Counted from the stretch's first letter, positions 1-8,521 are shown. The stretch: DNA of 64,000 nt from Ruminococcaceae bacterium BL-4 (GCA_902809935.1 LR778134.1:1116001-1180000), one strand, 5' to 3'. Program-made: numbers and translations. The notes: generated by a model from the sequence alone, not told the origin.

Positions 1-166
1 ATTGCGCATGATTTTACATTTCTTTGGAAAAAAGGCAGCACTTTTTCTAAGCGCTATGAATGTTTTTTTAAAACAGCTTTGGACTGTAAGAATAAAAAAC
101 TATAGGATTTTTTTTGGAGAGTAGGGAAATCTTTCTAAAGGAACTTTTTCAAAGGAGGAGATTAGG

Positions 167-1144
167 ATGAGTCGTTCGGAACATACTGAAAAATTGATGA
201 ATAGTTTAAAAAATATAATCTTTTTTATATTGAGTGGTGTTATTTATTCAATCAGCTTGCGTGTTTTTACGGCACCAAATAAGATCGCTCCCGGTGGACT
301 GACTGGTGTTTCTACAATGCTGAATTATATATTTGGCACACCAATAGGCGCTATGGCCATGTTGCTTAATTTACCTGTTTTTATCTGGGGCATTTTTGAA
401 ATTGGATATAAGTTGGTTTCCAGAACAATTTTTGCAACCTTGTGTTCGTCTATTGCAATTGACTTAATTGGATTTGTCATACCGCCTTATTATGGGAATC
501 CGCTTCTTGCTGCGATTTATGGAGGGGTATTGGAAGGAATTTCACTTTCTCTTGTTTTAGGACGAGGCGGTACAACCGGTGGTACGGATATGGTTGCAAA
601 GCTTTTAGCCCGCCATTTCCGCCACCTAAGCATCGGCAATTTGATGATGGGAATAGACGGTGTGGTCATTTTGGTTTCTGCAATTGTTTATCAGAGCCTT
701 GAGAGTGCACTCTATGCAGCGATTAGCGTCTTTGTTTCGACCCGCGTAATTGATGCATTGCTTTATGGCAGTGACGGGCGTGCGGGCAAACTGATTTTTA
801 TTATGTCTCAAAGAAGTGACGAGATTGCCAAAAAAGTTTTACATGAATTAGACAGGGGAGTTACCGAAATTCATTCTCGTGGAGCGTACAGTGAACAAGA
901 GCAGATGACTCTTTTATGCGCGGTAAGTCGGACGGAAGTTTATAAGGTGACAGATATTGTTCGGGAATTGGACAAAAATGCGTTTATGATTATCGGAGAT
1001 GTGGGACAAATTAACGGAGAAGGATTTTATATTCCCAAAAAAGAAGATAAAACGCTTCCAGAGCTTTTGAATTCTCACAGAAAGAAAAGAGAAAAGCAAA
1101 AATTAAAGGAAGAGTTAACTGATAGTCCCAAAAATAAACAGTAA
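167..1144 (+). CDS. YitT family membrane protein (DUF161/DUF2179)
   Basis: The 325-aa product has about five or six hydrophobic segments in residues 15-200, with the glycine-rich loop GGTTGGTDM near residue 135 that is typical of the YitT/UPF0750 family, followed by a soluble C-terminal domain (about residues 210-290) of the DUF2179 type. A strong ribosome binding site (AAAGGAGGAG) lies 7 nt before the ATG. Family members are integral membrane proteins of unproven function; transport or sensing has been suggested. The C-terminus is a charged Lys/Glu-rich tail. It stands alone, with the next gene about 135 bp downstream. The family call is firm; no substrate can be read from the sequence. Confidence 0.88.
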   Translation: MSRSEHTEKLMNSLKNIIFFILSGVIYSISLRVFTAPNKIAPGGLTGVSTMLNYIFGTPIGAMAMLLNLPVFIWGIFEIGYKLVSRTIFATLCSSIAIDLIGFVIPPYYGNPLLAAIYGGVLEGISLSLVLGRGGTTGGTDMVAKLLARHFRHLSIGNLMMGIDGVVILVSAIVYQSLESALYAAISVFVSTRVIDALLYGSDGRAGKLIFIMSQRSDEIAKKVLHELDRGVTEIHSRGAYSEQEQMTLLCAVSRTEVYKVTDIVRELDKNAFMIIGDVGQINGEGFYIPKKEDKTLPELLNSHRKKREKQKLKEELTDSPKNKQ

Positions 1145-1278
1145 TTTTTATTTTAAAAATATTTTTTGGACAAAATAAAAAAATTGTCTCTTTCTTCATA
1201 CTAAATAAAAACGTATGATAGAAATAGTCATTCTTGGTTTGATGAGAACGGGCAGATATAAGGGGAGGCGGGGTCCCG

Positions 1279-2313
1279 ATGAAGCAGTCTAAGGGAGTAC
1301 TGCGCATGATCGTTGAGACTACAGTTAGAAAAGCGCTGAATGATTTAGGAAAAGATCCGGAACGTACCATCCGTAATTTGGTAGAAATTGCGCATGGATT
1401 TTCTAAAGGAGAATTTCAAAAAAACTTTTTTCAAATTGTACAGTCTATGTTAGAAAACGAAGACAGTGCTTATTATCTTTTGGTAAAAAATCTAGTATAT
1501 TATGTAGATCACGAGACACTGCTTACATTTGGAATGAATCTAGGCTATAACGGCTGTGCCAATGGATCTAAAAAGATGCGCCAGGCAGAAGAAGAATATG
1601 GATTTCATGTACCATGGTCGATGTGCTTTTGCATGAAAGAAGGCGATGCCTCTTTTCCGATTGAGCAAAGCTATGAGATTATTGAGCAAGGCAAGACATG
1701 GGGAGCCTACACATATTTCTTTTTTAGCTGTGATGAACAGTTAGAGGAAATCTCTCAATTAGTTGAATCGGAGCCGGATTGTGCTTTTTTGATTTTTATA
1801 GACCCTCAAAAAGGAAAGGAAGCACAGGAACGATTTGGACAAATGCATAATGTGATGATTTTTGTACGCGGAGATTGTCCGAATTCCATCCAGACGGCTA
1901 AATATTTAGTGGAAAATAAAATGTTAGTAGGAGCATATCGCCTGTATTCAAGTGACCAAGTTTCAGAAATTGAGACAGGTGCATGGTTAAAAGAGATTTC
2001 TTCTTCCGGAGCTGCCATGGCTTTTTTGGCCGCAGAAAAGGGATGCAGTCAAGAAGAAAGAAAAGAAGTTTGGAGTTATATCAGAAAGACACGCTTTTAT
2101 CAGGACTATCCTATCATTCCAGTGGAATTTTCTATGGATATGATCACGATTGATCAGGCATTTTCCCCTGATACGTGTTCTTTACATTTTTCTCCTTCCG
2201 GACAAGTAACTTTGTATGATAAAAATGGGACACGAAATTTAGGGCTGTATTCGTGTGGAACCCTTTTACAGCAGCTTTTGGGTGGAAATATGCAAAAGAC
2301 TACAAATATTTGA
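1279..2313 (+). CDS. Uncharacterised 344-aa protein, possibly a degenerate radical-SAM-like fold
   Basis: I do not recognise a family with certainty. The protein is soluble, without signal peptide or membrane segments, and has scattered cysteines (CFC near residue 116, GDC near 199, DTC near 300) but no CxxxCxxC cluster. Alternating hydrophobic strand and helix segments (for example YTYFFFSCDE and AFLIFIDP), and a C-terminal stretch ending in a Gly/Asp-rich turn, recall the barrel of radical SAM proteins that have lost the iron-sulfur motif. That comparison is an inference from pattern only. The start is set by GGGGAGG 10 nt upstream of the ATG. It is followed by a bidirectional terminator shared with the convergent TetR gene. 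Confidence 0.6.
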   Translation: MKQSKGVLRMIVETTVRKALNDLGKDPERTIRNLVEIAHGFSKGEFQKNFFQIVQSMLENEDSAYYLLVKNLVYYVDHETLLTFGMNLGYNGCANGSKKMRQAEEEYGFHVPWSMCFCMKEGDASFPIEQSYEIIEQGKTWGAYTYFFFSCDEQLEEISQLVESEPDCAFLIFIDPQKGKEAQERFGQMHNVMIFVRGDCPNSIQTAKYLVENKMLVGAYRLYSSDQVSEIETGAWLKEISSSGAAMAFLAAEKGCSQEERKEVWSYIRKTRFYQDYPIIPVEFSMDMITIDQAFSPDTCSLHFSPSGQVTLYDKNGTRNLGLYSCGTLLQQLLGGNMQKTTNI

Positions 2314-2319
2314 TAAAAT

Positions 2320-2368
2320 AAAAATGGCTTTGAAAATCCGATTAGAGATTTTCAAAGCCATTTATTTT
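2320..2368. terminator. Bidirectional intrinsic terminator between convergent genes
   Basis: A 15-bp inverted repeat (ATGGCTTTGAAAATC and its complement) has A-rich sequence on one side and TTTATTTTAT on the other, so it can end transcription in both directions. The stop codon of the minus-strand TetR gene (2342-2344) lies in the loop and its last codons form one arm of the stem. Confidence 0.85.
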
Positions 2369-2953
2369 ATGTAGAGATTTTGAACCTGTTTGATCCTTGA
2401 GGTGAGGCCCTTCTTGCATATCAGAGACAATTTTGCGTGCGACACTGCTCATAGAGGATTTTAGAAGAGAAACAAATTTTTCCGGGGGCATACATTCTTT
2501 TGCGAGAAGCCACCTTTCGATTGCGCAGAGGAACGCATCCGAGAAGAACACAGCAAAAAATTCCGAATCTTCAGAGCTGTCAATCATTTCCCACAGATAA
2601 TTTAAAACGATCGGTCGTAACAGAGATTGAAAATAATCGTGAAAACAGTTTTGTCCCGTTACTTCGAGGGCATTCATATAAAAATGGCGGTTTTTGTAGA
2701 AGTAGTCACAGATATCTTCAATTAAAGACCAGCCATCATCGTAGTTTTTATCATGAACGGCGCCCACAAATTCCGTGTAAAAAATCCAGTTCACTAAATC
2801 GTATTTATCCCGAAAATGGTAATAAAAGCTTTTTCGATTCATGTTGCAGTGCTCACAAATATCGCCGACGCTAATTTTTGAAAAAGGCGTTTTTTCCATA
2901 AGTTTTTTCATGGCAGATGCTAACGCTCGCTTAGTAATTGCTGAATCCGACAT
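2342..2953 (-). CDS. TetR/AcrR family transcriptional regulator
   Basis: The 203-aa protein begins with a TetR-type helix-turn-helix: residues 5-50 read ALASAMKKLMEK... then ISVGDICEHCNMNRKSFYYHF, the classic recognition helix with the SFYYHF ending. The C-terminal part (residues 60-185) is the ligand-binding helical domain of the DhaS-like subgroup (TetR_C_8 type), which often regulates small-molecule kinases or efflux. A GAGGTG ribosome binding site precedes the ATG. It is divergent from xpaC, separated by about 430 bp; no target operator can be assigned. Confidence 0.85.
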   Translation of the reverse strand: MSDSAITKRALASAMKKLMEKTPFSKISVGDICEHCNMNRKSFYYHFRDKYDLVNWIFYTEFVGAVHDKNYDDGWSLIEDICDYFYKNRHFYMNALEVTGQNCFHDYFQSLLRPIVLNYLWEMIDSSEDSEFFAVFFSDAFLCAIERWLLAKECMPPEKFVSLLKSSMSSVARKIVSDMQEGPHLKDQTGSKSLHKINGFENL

Positions 2954-3322
2954 TCGTTCACACCTCTTTCTTTTTCTATATGCTATTATTATAACAAACC
3001 TTCAAAACAAAAATCAATCCTAAATTCTAACTGCTGAGGAGTAAAGCGGTATATAATAAAGTTTGCTCGATAGTAAAAGCAGGAACGCGGTAAAAAACCA
3101 CGCTCCTGCTTTTAAGGAGAAATATGAAAAAGAGTGAATTTATGTGAAACCCTTTCACAAGAGTCTTATTATCATCAAGAGGTTCCTTTTTCTAAGAACA
3201 TTTTAAGAATACCCTTTTTATGTGTGCATTAGTTTAGAGGAATGTAAAATTCGGGTAAATTTTAAGTGATCGTTTGGTGAAATTTGTTTTTATAAAATGG
3301 ATGAATTTTCAAAGGCATTTTA
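2954..3322. other. Intergenic region between divergent TetR and xpaC genes
   Basis: About 370 bp without a convincing gene. It contains a TATAAT-like box at 3052-3057 and a strong hairpin with a T tract at 3075-3114 (listed separately). The remainder is AT-rich with no recognised RNA family. The TetR promoter must lie at its left end on the minus strand, but no clean -35/-10 pair stands out. Confidence 0.5.
3075..3114 (+). terminator. Orphan terminator-like hairpin between divergent promoters
   Basis: AAAAGCAGGA and CGCGGT face ACC, CG and TCCTGCTTTT across an A-rich loop, giving a long stem followed by T residues on the plus strand and preceded by AAAA, so it could work in both directions. 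No gene ends here, because the flanking genes both point away from it. Confidence 0.6.
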
Positions 3323-3351
3323 TTGTCATTTTTTTAAAAATACGATATAAT
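3323..3351 (+). promoter_or_regulatory. Sigma-A type promoter of xpaC-telA
   Basis: TTGTCA at 3323-3328 and TATAAT at 3346-3351 are separated by exactly 17 nt, and the xpaC start codon lies about 30 nt downstream of the -10 box. Confidence 0.7.
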
Positions 3352-3381
3352 AAATTTGATTAAGTATTTTTGGAGGGTATA

Positions 3382-4602
3382 ATGGGAATGCATCGAAATC
3401 GCAATATCGGTCGTGATATTAGTCATGCCGTTCGGGATGCTATGCGTACCGGTAATTTTGAAAATCTTGGCAATACAGTTCGTAATACAGTTCGAGATGT
3501 TACCGCTGACGTAGAAGCAAATGTGCGTGATTCTATGTCTGGCAATCATCAGAAGAATCAGTCTGCCTATCCGCCTCCACCTTATCAAAAACCCTCTTCG
3601 AATTATCCCCCCTATTATCGCCCTTATCGTTCAGCAAAAACCAGATCGGAGATGATTCCTGGAAAAGTTTCGGGAGGTGTGCTGCTGGGAACAGGACTGG
3701 CAGTGGGAATTCCCTGCCTAGTGACGGCAATCGTCGGCTCAGTAATGACCGGCATGGGAATGATTGCTGCTTCTGTCTTTGCAGTTGGCGGTGTGGTCCT
3801 TTATATTTTGTCTGCTGTAGGAGCTTTCCTTTTTGGAAAAGGAATTTCTCTTCTCAAAAGAGTTAGGCGGTATCGAAAATATCGGGCTCTGATGCAAGGG
3901 GGGTCTTTTTGCCCTATTAAACAGTTGGCGGATGGAATTCATAAAGCACCCGAATATGTAACGAAGGATCTTAAAAAAATGATGGCAAAGGGAATTTTCC
4001 CAGATGGTCATTTGGATGAGCAGGGAACAACCTTTATGCTGGGTGACGAAACCTATCAAAGCTATCTACAGGCGGAAAAAGCACGCAAGGAGCGCGAGGC
4101 AGAAGAGGAACGCCTGCGTTCGGATCCAACTGCTGCTGCACTTGCACAGGCAAAAGCAGAAGGGAATCAATATATTAGGGCTATTCGGGAGGCAAATGAT
4201 AAAATCCCCGGAGAAGAGATCAGCCGTAAACTTGACCGCTTGGAAGAAGTCTGCAAAAAGATTTTTGATTATGTAGAGGAACATCCAAAAAAGCTGCCGG
4301 AGATCCGGCGCTTTATGCAATATTATTTGCCGACCACTTTAAAACTGGTCAACGCTTATCAAGAGTTTGACAGTCAGCCAGTGCAGGGAGAAAATATCTT
4401 ACAGGCAAAAAAAGAAATTGAGCAAACGATGGATACGATTAATACTGCATTTGAAAATTTGTTGGATACACTTTTTCAGGACGATGCATTGGATGTGGCA
4501 ACCGACATTTCTGCCTTGGAGACCATGCTGGCCCAAGCAGGGCTGACCGGCAAGGATTTTAAAAAAGAAGAAACACAGAAGGAACCGGAACTAAAGCTAT
4601 AA
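3382..4602 (+). CDS. xpaC: XpaC family protein (5-bromo-4-chloroindolyl phosphate hydrolysis family)
   Basis: The 406-aa protein has a polar N-terminus with Asn/Arg repeats, a proline/tyrosine-rich linker (about residues 55-80), two adjacent hydrophobic segments (about residues 90-140), then a long charged helical region with likely coiled coil (residues 215-290). This layout and the adjacent telA match the XpaC (PF10112) family; xpaC and its telA-like partner are neighbours in Bacillus as well. I choose ATG 3382 rather than the in-frame TTG at 3370 because GGAGG (3372-3376) overlaps that TTG and is correctly spaced for 3382. Despite the name, a phosphatase activity is not supported by a visible motif; a membrane-anchored stress role with TelA is an inference. 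Confidence 0.8.
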   Translation: MGMHRNRNIGRDISHAVRDAMRTGNFENLGNTVRNTVRDVTADVEANVRDSMSGNHQKNQSAYPPPPYQKPSSNYPPYYRPYRSAKTRSEMIPGKVSGGVLLGTGLAVGIPCLVTAIVGSVMTGMGMIAASVFAVGGVVLYILSAVGAFLFGKGISLLKRVRRYRKYRALMQGGSFCPIKQLADGIHKAPEYVTKDLKKMMAKGIFPDGHLDEQGTTFMLGDETYQSYLQAEKARKEREAEEERLRSDPTAAALAQAKAEGNQYIRAIREANDKIPGEEISRKLDRLEEVCKKIFDYVEEHPKKLPEIRRFMQYYLPTTLKLVNAYQEFDSQPVQGENILQAKKEIEQTMDTINTAFENLLDTLFQDDALDVATDISALETMLAQAGLTGKDFKKEETQKEPELKL

Positions 4603-4627
4603 AGAGAAAATAAGGAGGAAAGATCTT

Positions 4628-5782
4628 ATGAGTAATGAAAAAACAGAGATGCCGACTTTGGTACTCGATGGAGCACAAGAGGCACCGGCGGCACCTACTC
4701 TGGAGACAGTAACACCTTCCGAACTCACCCAGAAACCGGAAGACATAGAGAAAATGAATCTGACACCAGATGAGCAGAAAATGGTGGATGATTTTTCCAA
4801 GAAAATTGAACTGACAAATTCCAATATAATTTTACAGTATGGTTCCGGAGCGCAGAAAAAGGTTGCGGATTTTTCGGAAACTGCTCTAAATTCAGTAAAA
4901 ACAAAAGATCTCGGCGAAGTCGGCGATATGCTTTCCGGAGTCGTCTGTGAACTCAAAAATTTTCAGGTTGAAGACAATGAAAAGGGGATCATGGGATTCT
5001 TTAAACGCAGCGGCAATAAAATCAATGCGTTAAAAGCACGCTATGCTAAGGCAGAAACAAATGTTGATCAGATTTCATCTGCTTTAGAAGGACATCAGGT
5101 AACCATGCTCAAAGATATTGCCATGCTGGATAAGATGTATGATCTTAATAAGGTCTATTTTAAAGAATTGACTATGTATATTTTAGCCGGCAAGAAAAAG
5201 CTTCAAGAGGTGCAGACACAGCAGCTGCCTGCTTTGCAGAAAAAAGCAGAAGCATCAAATCTTCCGGAAGATGCTCAAGCAGTCAATGATCTTGCCAGTA
5301 TGTGTAATCGTTTTGAAAAAAAGCTGTATGATCTGGAACTGACGCGCACAATTTCAATTCAGATGGCACCCCAGATTCGTCTGGTACAGAATAATGACCT
5401 TTTGATGAGCGAGAAAATTCAGTCAACGCTGGTCAACACCATTCCGCTTTGGAAGAGTCAGATGGTGCTTGCTTTGGGAGTGGAACATTCACAGCAGGCT
5501 GCAAAGGCTCAGCGTGAGGTAACAGATATGACAAATGAGTTACTCAGAAAAAATGCGGATACGCTTAAAATGGCCTCTATCAATACTGCCAAAGAAAGTG
5601 AGCGGGGCATTGTGGATATGGAGACGCTGCAGCATACGAATGAACAGCTCATTACAACACTGGATGAGGTTATGCAGATTCAGAAAGACGGCCACGAGAA
5701 GAGGGCTGCTGCAGAGCAGGAGCTGGGTAAGATTGAGGGAGAATTGAAGCAGAAACTGCTTTCTCTGCAGACACAGCAATAA
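4628..5782 (+). CDS. telA: Toxic anion resistance protein TelA family
   Basis: The 384-aa protein matches the TelA (PF05816) family: an acidic low-complexity N-terminus, the element GIMGFFKR around residue 120, and a long all-helical body rich in Gln/Leu heptads (residues 130-380), with no membrane segment. It lies 25 bp after xpaC behind an AAGGAGG site, so the two are co-transcribed. TelA proteins were linked to tellurite and envelope-stress resistance; the biochemical role is not settled. No separate promoter or terminator is seen between xpaC, telA and metA. Confidence 0.88.
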   Translation: MSNEKTEMPTLVLDGAQEAPAAPTLETVTPSELTQKPEDIEKMNLTPDEQKMVDDFSKKIELTNSNIILQYGSGAQKKVADFSETALNSVKTKDLGEVGDMLSGVVCELKNFQVEDNEKGIMGFFKRSGNKINALKARYAKAETNVDQISSALEGHQVTMLKDIAMLDKMYDLNKVYFKELTMYILAGKKKLQEVQTQQLPALQKKAEASNLPEDAQAVNDLASMCNRFEKKLYDLELTRTISIQMAPQIRLVQNNDLLMSEKIQSTLVNTIPLWKSQMVLALGVEHSQQAAKAQREVTDMTNELLRKNADTLKMASINTAKESERGIVDMETLQHTNEQLITTLDEVMQIQKDGHEKRAAAEQELGKIEGELKQKLLSLQTQQ

Positions 5783-5804
5783 AAGAAGAAAGAAATGGTA
5801 GAGC

Positions 5805-6749
5805 ATGCCGATTAAAATTCCGGATGACTTACCGGCAAGAAGTGTCTTGCAGGGTGAGCATGTTTTCGTGATGACCGAACGTCGGGCACTGCATCAGGAT
5901 ATCAGGCCTTTGCGGATTGCGCTGGTGAACCTGATGCCGATTAAAATTACAACAGAAACACAGATTTTACGCTGTATGGCAAATACGCCTTTGCAGATTG
6001 AAGTCGATTTGGTACAAATGGCTTCTCATAAGAGCAAGAATACGCCGGAAGATCATCTGCTGGCTTTTTACAAAACGTTTGATGAAATCGAAGAAAGTCA
6101 TTATGATGGCTGCATTATAACGGGTGCGCCGGTAGAACTGATCGATTATGAAGAGGTAGAGTACTGGCCGGAGCTGTGCAAAGTTTTTAATTGGACGACT
6201 ACACATGTCCATTCTACTTTTCATATTTGCTGGGGAGCACAGGCGGCACTTTATTATCATTACGGGATTCCAAAACATATTCTGCCGGAAAAGCTGTTTG
6301 GCGTTTTTAAACATCATGCACTGACAAAAAAGTCAAGACTGTTCCGTGGATTTGATGATGAATATTGGGTCCCGCATTCTAGACACAGCGAAGTGACGGT
6401 AGAAGATATTCAGAAAGTTCCCGAACTAAAGCTGATGTCTGTCTCGGAAGAAGCGGGGGTCCACATTGTCGGGGATCAAGAGGGCCGGCAATTTTTTGTG
6501 ATGGGGCATTCGGAATATGATGTCGGTACTCTTGGAGAGGAATATTTTCGAGATGTCAGCCGCGGCCTGCCAATTTCTATGCCAAAACATTATTATCCGG
6601 ATAACGACCCTTCAAAAAAACCAATCGATAAATGGCGTGCTACCGGACAGCTTCTCTATACAAATTGGCTTAACTATTTTGTGTATCAAACAACGCCTTT
6701 TAATTTGGACTTGCTTGGGCGGAATTCTTTAGACTGTGCAATGCTATAA
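5805..6749 (+). CDS. metA: Homoserine O-acetyltransferase, MetA family
   Basis: The 314-aa enzyme activates homoserine by acylation, the first committed step to methionine. The catalytic set of the MetA family is complete: Cys142 (HICWG), His235 and Glu237 (MGHSEY). Residue 111 is Glu (PVELIDYEEV), the residue known to favour acetyl-CoA over succinyl-CoA; enteric succinyl enzymes have Gly there. I therefore call it an acetyltransferase although the family is often named succinyltransferase. It lies 22 bp downstream of telA with only a weak ribosome binding site and is followed by a terminator, so it is probably the last gene of the xpaC-telA-metA transcript. No SAM riboswitch or T-box precedes it. 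Confidence 0.93.
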   Translation: MPIKIPDDLPARSVLQGEHVFVMTERRALHQDIRPLRIALVNLMPIKITTETQILRCMANTPLQIEVDLVQMASHKSKNTPEDHLLAFYKTFDEIEESHYDGCIITGAPVELIDYEEVEYWPELCKVFNWTTTHVHSTFHICWGAQAALYYHYGIPKHILPEKLFGVFKHHALTKKSRLFRGFDDEYWVPHSRHSEVTVEDIQKVPELKLMSVSEEAGVHIVGDQEGRQFFVMGHSEYDVGTLGEEYFRDVSRGLPISMPKHYYPDNDPSKKPIDKWRATGQLLYTNWLNYFVYQTTPFNLDLLGRNSLDCAML

Positions 6750-6769
6750 TATTTAGAAAAGTTTTTATG

Positions 6770-6804
6770 AGAGTATCATTATAAAAATGGTACTCTTCTT
6801 TTTT
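6770..6804 (+). terminator. Intrinsic terminator after metA
   Basis: AGAGTATCAT (6770-6779) pairs with ATGGTACTCT (6787-6796), including one G-U pair, and is followed by TCTTTTTT. Confidence 0.85.
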
Positions 6805-6850
6805 GTTCTTATAATGCAGGTTCGACTCAGTTCCCGTAATTTTGCATCGA

Positions 6851-6883
6851 AAATTCCTTATTCTTTTGAATAAGGAATTTTTT
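6851..6883 (+). terminator. Terminator-like hairpin directly upstream of spoIIAA
   Basis: AAATTCCTTATTC (6851-6863) is perfectly complementary to GAATAAGGAATTT (6868-6880), with a TTTT loop and a T tract at 6878-6883. The stem ends only a few bases before the AAGGAGG ribosome binding site of spoIIAA (about 6886-6892). It could insulate the operon from read-through, act as an attenuator, or affect translation. Confidence 0.7.
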
Positions 6884-6900
6884 ATGAAGGAGGCCTTCTT

Positions 6901-7239
6901 TTGAGCGTCGATCTAAAATTAAAAAAGGACGAGCTTACTGCACTTTTAGATGGAGAGATTGACCATCATTGTGCCAGAAAGCTTCGGGAAGAAATCGATG
7001 AAGCGGCGGAACATATTCGCCCGAGACGTTTGATCTTAGATTTTTCCGGAGTTAGTTTTATGGATAGTTCGGGGGTAGGACTGATTTTGGGAAGGTGCCG
7101 TCTGATGAATTTATGGAAAGGACGCGTTACTATTCGAAATGTACCTGAAAAGTTAAAAAGGATTGTTTCTCTGGCAGGATTGTCAGAACTATGTGATATT
7201 GAAGAAGGAGTGAGTGTAGAAAATGAAACCGACGAATGA
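6901..7239 (+). CDS. spoIIAA: Anti-anti-sigma factor SpoIIAA
   Basis: The 112-aa STAS-domain protein carries the hallmark FMDSSGVGLILGR at residues 53-65; the second Ser (Ser57) is the expected phosphorylation site. In spore formers dephosphorylated SpoIIAA binds SpoIIAB and frees sigma-F in the forespore. The start is TTG, fixed by GAAGGAGG about 8 nt upstream. The 3' end overlaps spoIIAB by 17 nt, which points to translational coupling in the classic spoIIAA-spoIIAB-sigF order. Confidence 0.95.
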   Translation: MSVDLKLKKDELTALLDGEIDHHCARKLREEIDEAAEHIRPRRLILDFSGVSFMDSSGVGLILGRCRLMNLWKGRVTIRNVPEKLKRIVSLAGLSELCDIEEGVSVENETDE

Positions 7240-7666
7240 AATGCACCTGCGCTTTTTAAGCGCTAGCAGCAATGAGGCATTTGCCCGTACTGCAGTTGCG
7301 GCTTTCGCTTCGCAGCTTGATCCAACTGTGGACGAGCTGTGTGATCTGCGAACTGCAGTTTCAGAAGCTGTAACAAACTGCATTGTACACGGGTATCGGA
7401 ATACGATCGGAATGGTCTACATAGATTGCATGATTTATGGGGAACACACGATCCAGGTTAAAGTCAAAGATCACGGCTGTGGAATCGAAGATGTAAAACA
7501 GGCAATGGAACCAATGTTTACGACCGGCGGAGAGGAACGTGCGGGGCTGGGGTTTGCAGTTATGCAAAGTTTTACCGATCGTTTAAAAGTGCGCAGCAAG
7601 GTCGGAAAAGGCACAACTGTCGTTATGGAAAAAGATTTTTCACCTCGTCCGCGTCATCATGGATAG
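7223..7666 (+). CDS. spoIIAB: Anti-sigma F factor / serine kinase SpoIIAB
   Basis: The 147-aa protein is a GHKL-type kinase: the N box is around residues 45-60 (SEAVTNCIVHGY), the G1 box is DHGCGIED near residue 88, and the G2 region is ERAGLGFAVMQSF near 112-124. It binds and inhibits sigma-F and phosphorylates SpoIIAA. It overlaps both neighbours (17 nt with spoIIAA, 8 nt with sigF), consistent with fixed stoichiometry of the three proteins. Confidence 0.95.
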   Translation: MKPTNEMHLRFLSASSNEAFARTAVAAFASQLDPTVDELCDLRTAVSEAVTNCIVHGYRNTIGMVYIDCMIYGEHTIQVKVKDHGCGIEDVKQAMEPMFTTGGEERAGLGFAVMQSFTDRLKVRSKVGKGTTVVMEKDFSPRPRHHG

Positions 7667-8306
7667 AGAAAAAGCCACCCGGGAAAATATCGGTCTGGTT
7701 CATGCCTGTGCCAGACGATTTCTCGGACGCGGTGCAGATTATGATGATCTTGTTCAGGCCGGCTGTGAAGGTCTGGTAAAGGCTGCCGATCGCTTTGATG
7801 AAAATCGTGGCTGCTGCTTTTCAACTTATGCTGTACCGGTTATTTTAGGCGAGATGAAGAAACTCTTTCGAGAGGGCAACACTGTTAAAATAGGGAGAAC
7901 ACTGCAAAGTCTGGCTTGTAAAGCAAATCGTTGGAGCAGTTCATTTGCAGTGAAAGAAGGCCGGCAGCCAACCGTGAGCGAAGTTGCATCCGGATTGGGA
8001 ATTTCTTCAGAAGAAGCAGCCGAAGCTCTCTGTGCAGGCCAAATGCCGCTTTCTTTAACAGAAGAAAGCGATGAGGAAGGACAGCTGGATTTACCGACCG
8101 AGTCAGAAGAAGAACGTATTACAGAGTCTATGTCTCTTCGCGAAGCATTAAAAGATTTGCCTGCAAATGATCGAAAATTAGTCTGGTTTCGTTATTTTCA
8201 GGACCAGACACAAAATCAGACAGCACAAAGACTTGGTATGACGCAGGTGCAGGTTTCTAGAAGAGAAAAGAAGATTCTAACTGAATTACGGCAGATGCTT
8301 GGGTAA
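7659..8306 (+). CDS. sigF: RNA polymerase sporulation sigma factor SigF (SpoIIAC)
   Basis: The 215-aa sigma-70 family protein contains region 2 (LVQAGCEGLVKAADRFDENRGCCFSTYA cut across residues 32-60), region 3 and a region 4 helix-turn-helix (NQTAQRLGMTQVQVSRREKKIL at the C-terminus, shown here in pieces: NQTAQRLGM and QVSRREKK). It directs early forespore transcription. Length and operon position match SigF rather than SigG or SigB. Its ATG lies within the end of spoIIAB. This operon is the main evidence that the organism forms endospores. Confidence 0.94.
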   Translation: MDREKATRENIGLVHACARRFLGRGADYDDLVQAGCEGLVKAADRFDENRGCCFSTYAVPVILGEMKKLFREGNTVKIGRTLQSLACKANRWSSSFAVKEGRQPTVSEVASGLGISSEEAAEALCAGQMPLSLTEESDEEGQLDLPTESEEERITESMSLREALKDLPANDRKLVWFRYFQDQTQNQTAQRLGMTQVQVSRREKKILTELRQMLG

Positions 8307-8390
8307 GGCGACAGAATCTGGTACTTTTAAATATAAAAGATCCATACATGTAGAGGCAAAATAAAATTTGCAAAAAAATAAAAAAAGTTG

Positions 8391-8419
8391 TTGACAATCG
8401 GTGACTAAAATGATATTAT
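8391..8419 (+). promoter_or_regulatory. rRNA operon promoter
   Basis: A consensus -35 TTGACA (8391-8396) and TATTAT (8414-8419) are separated by 17 nt. An overlapping TATAAT (8417-8422) would give a 20-nt spacer. The 16S gene starts about 270 nt downstream, leaving an untranslated leader at 8425-8695 that contains the left arm of the 16S processing stalk and no gene. Confidence 0.85.
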
Positions 8420-8521
8420 AATAAAGCCGTCGAAAAACGGAGCAAAAAAATTCAAACACTCCTACGAAATATGATGGGTTTTGAAAGCAAGCTTTGTGCA
8501 AGATGACGGCGCAGGACCTTG

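Noticed and set aside
3124-3147. Possible 7-codon peptide after AAGGAG
   Set aside because: The spacing to the ATG is too short, and there is no regulated gene immediately downstream to make it a leader peptide.
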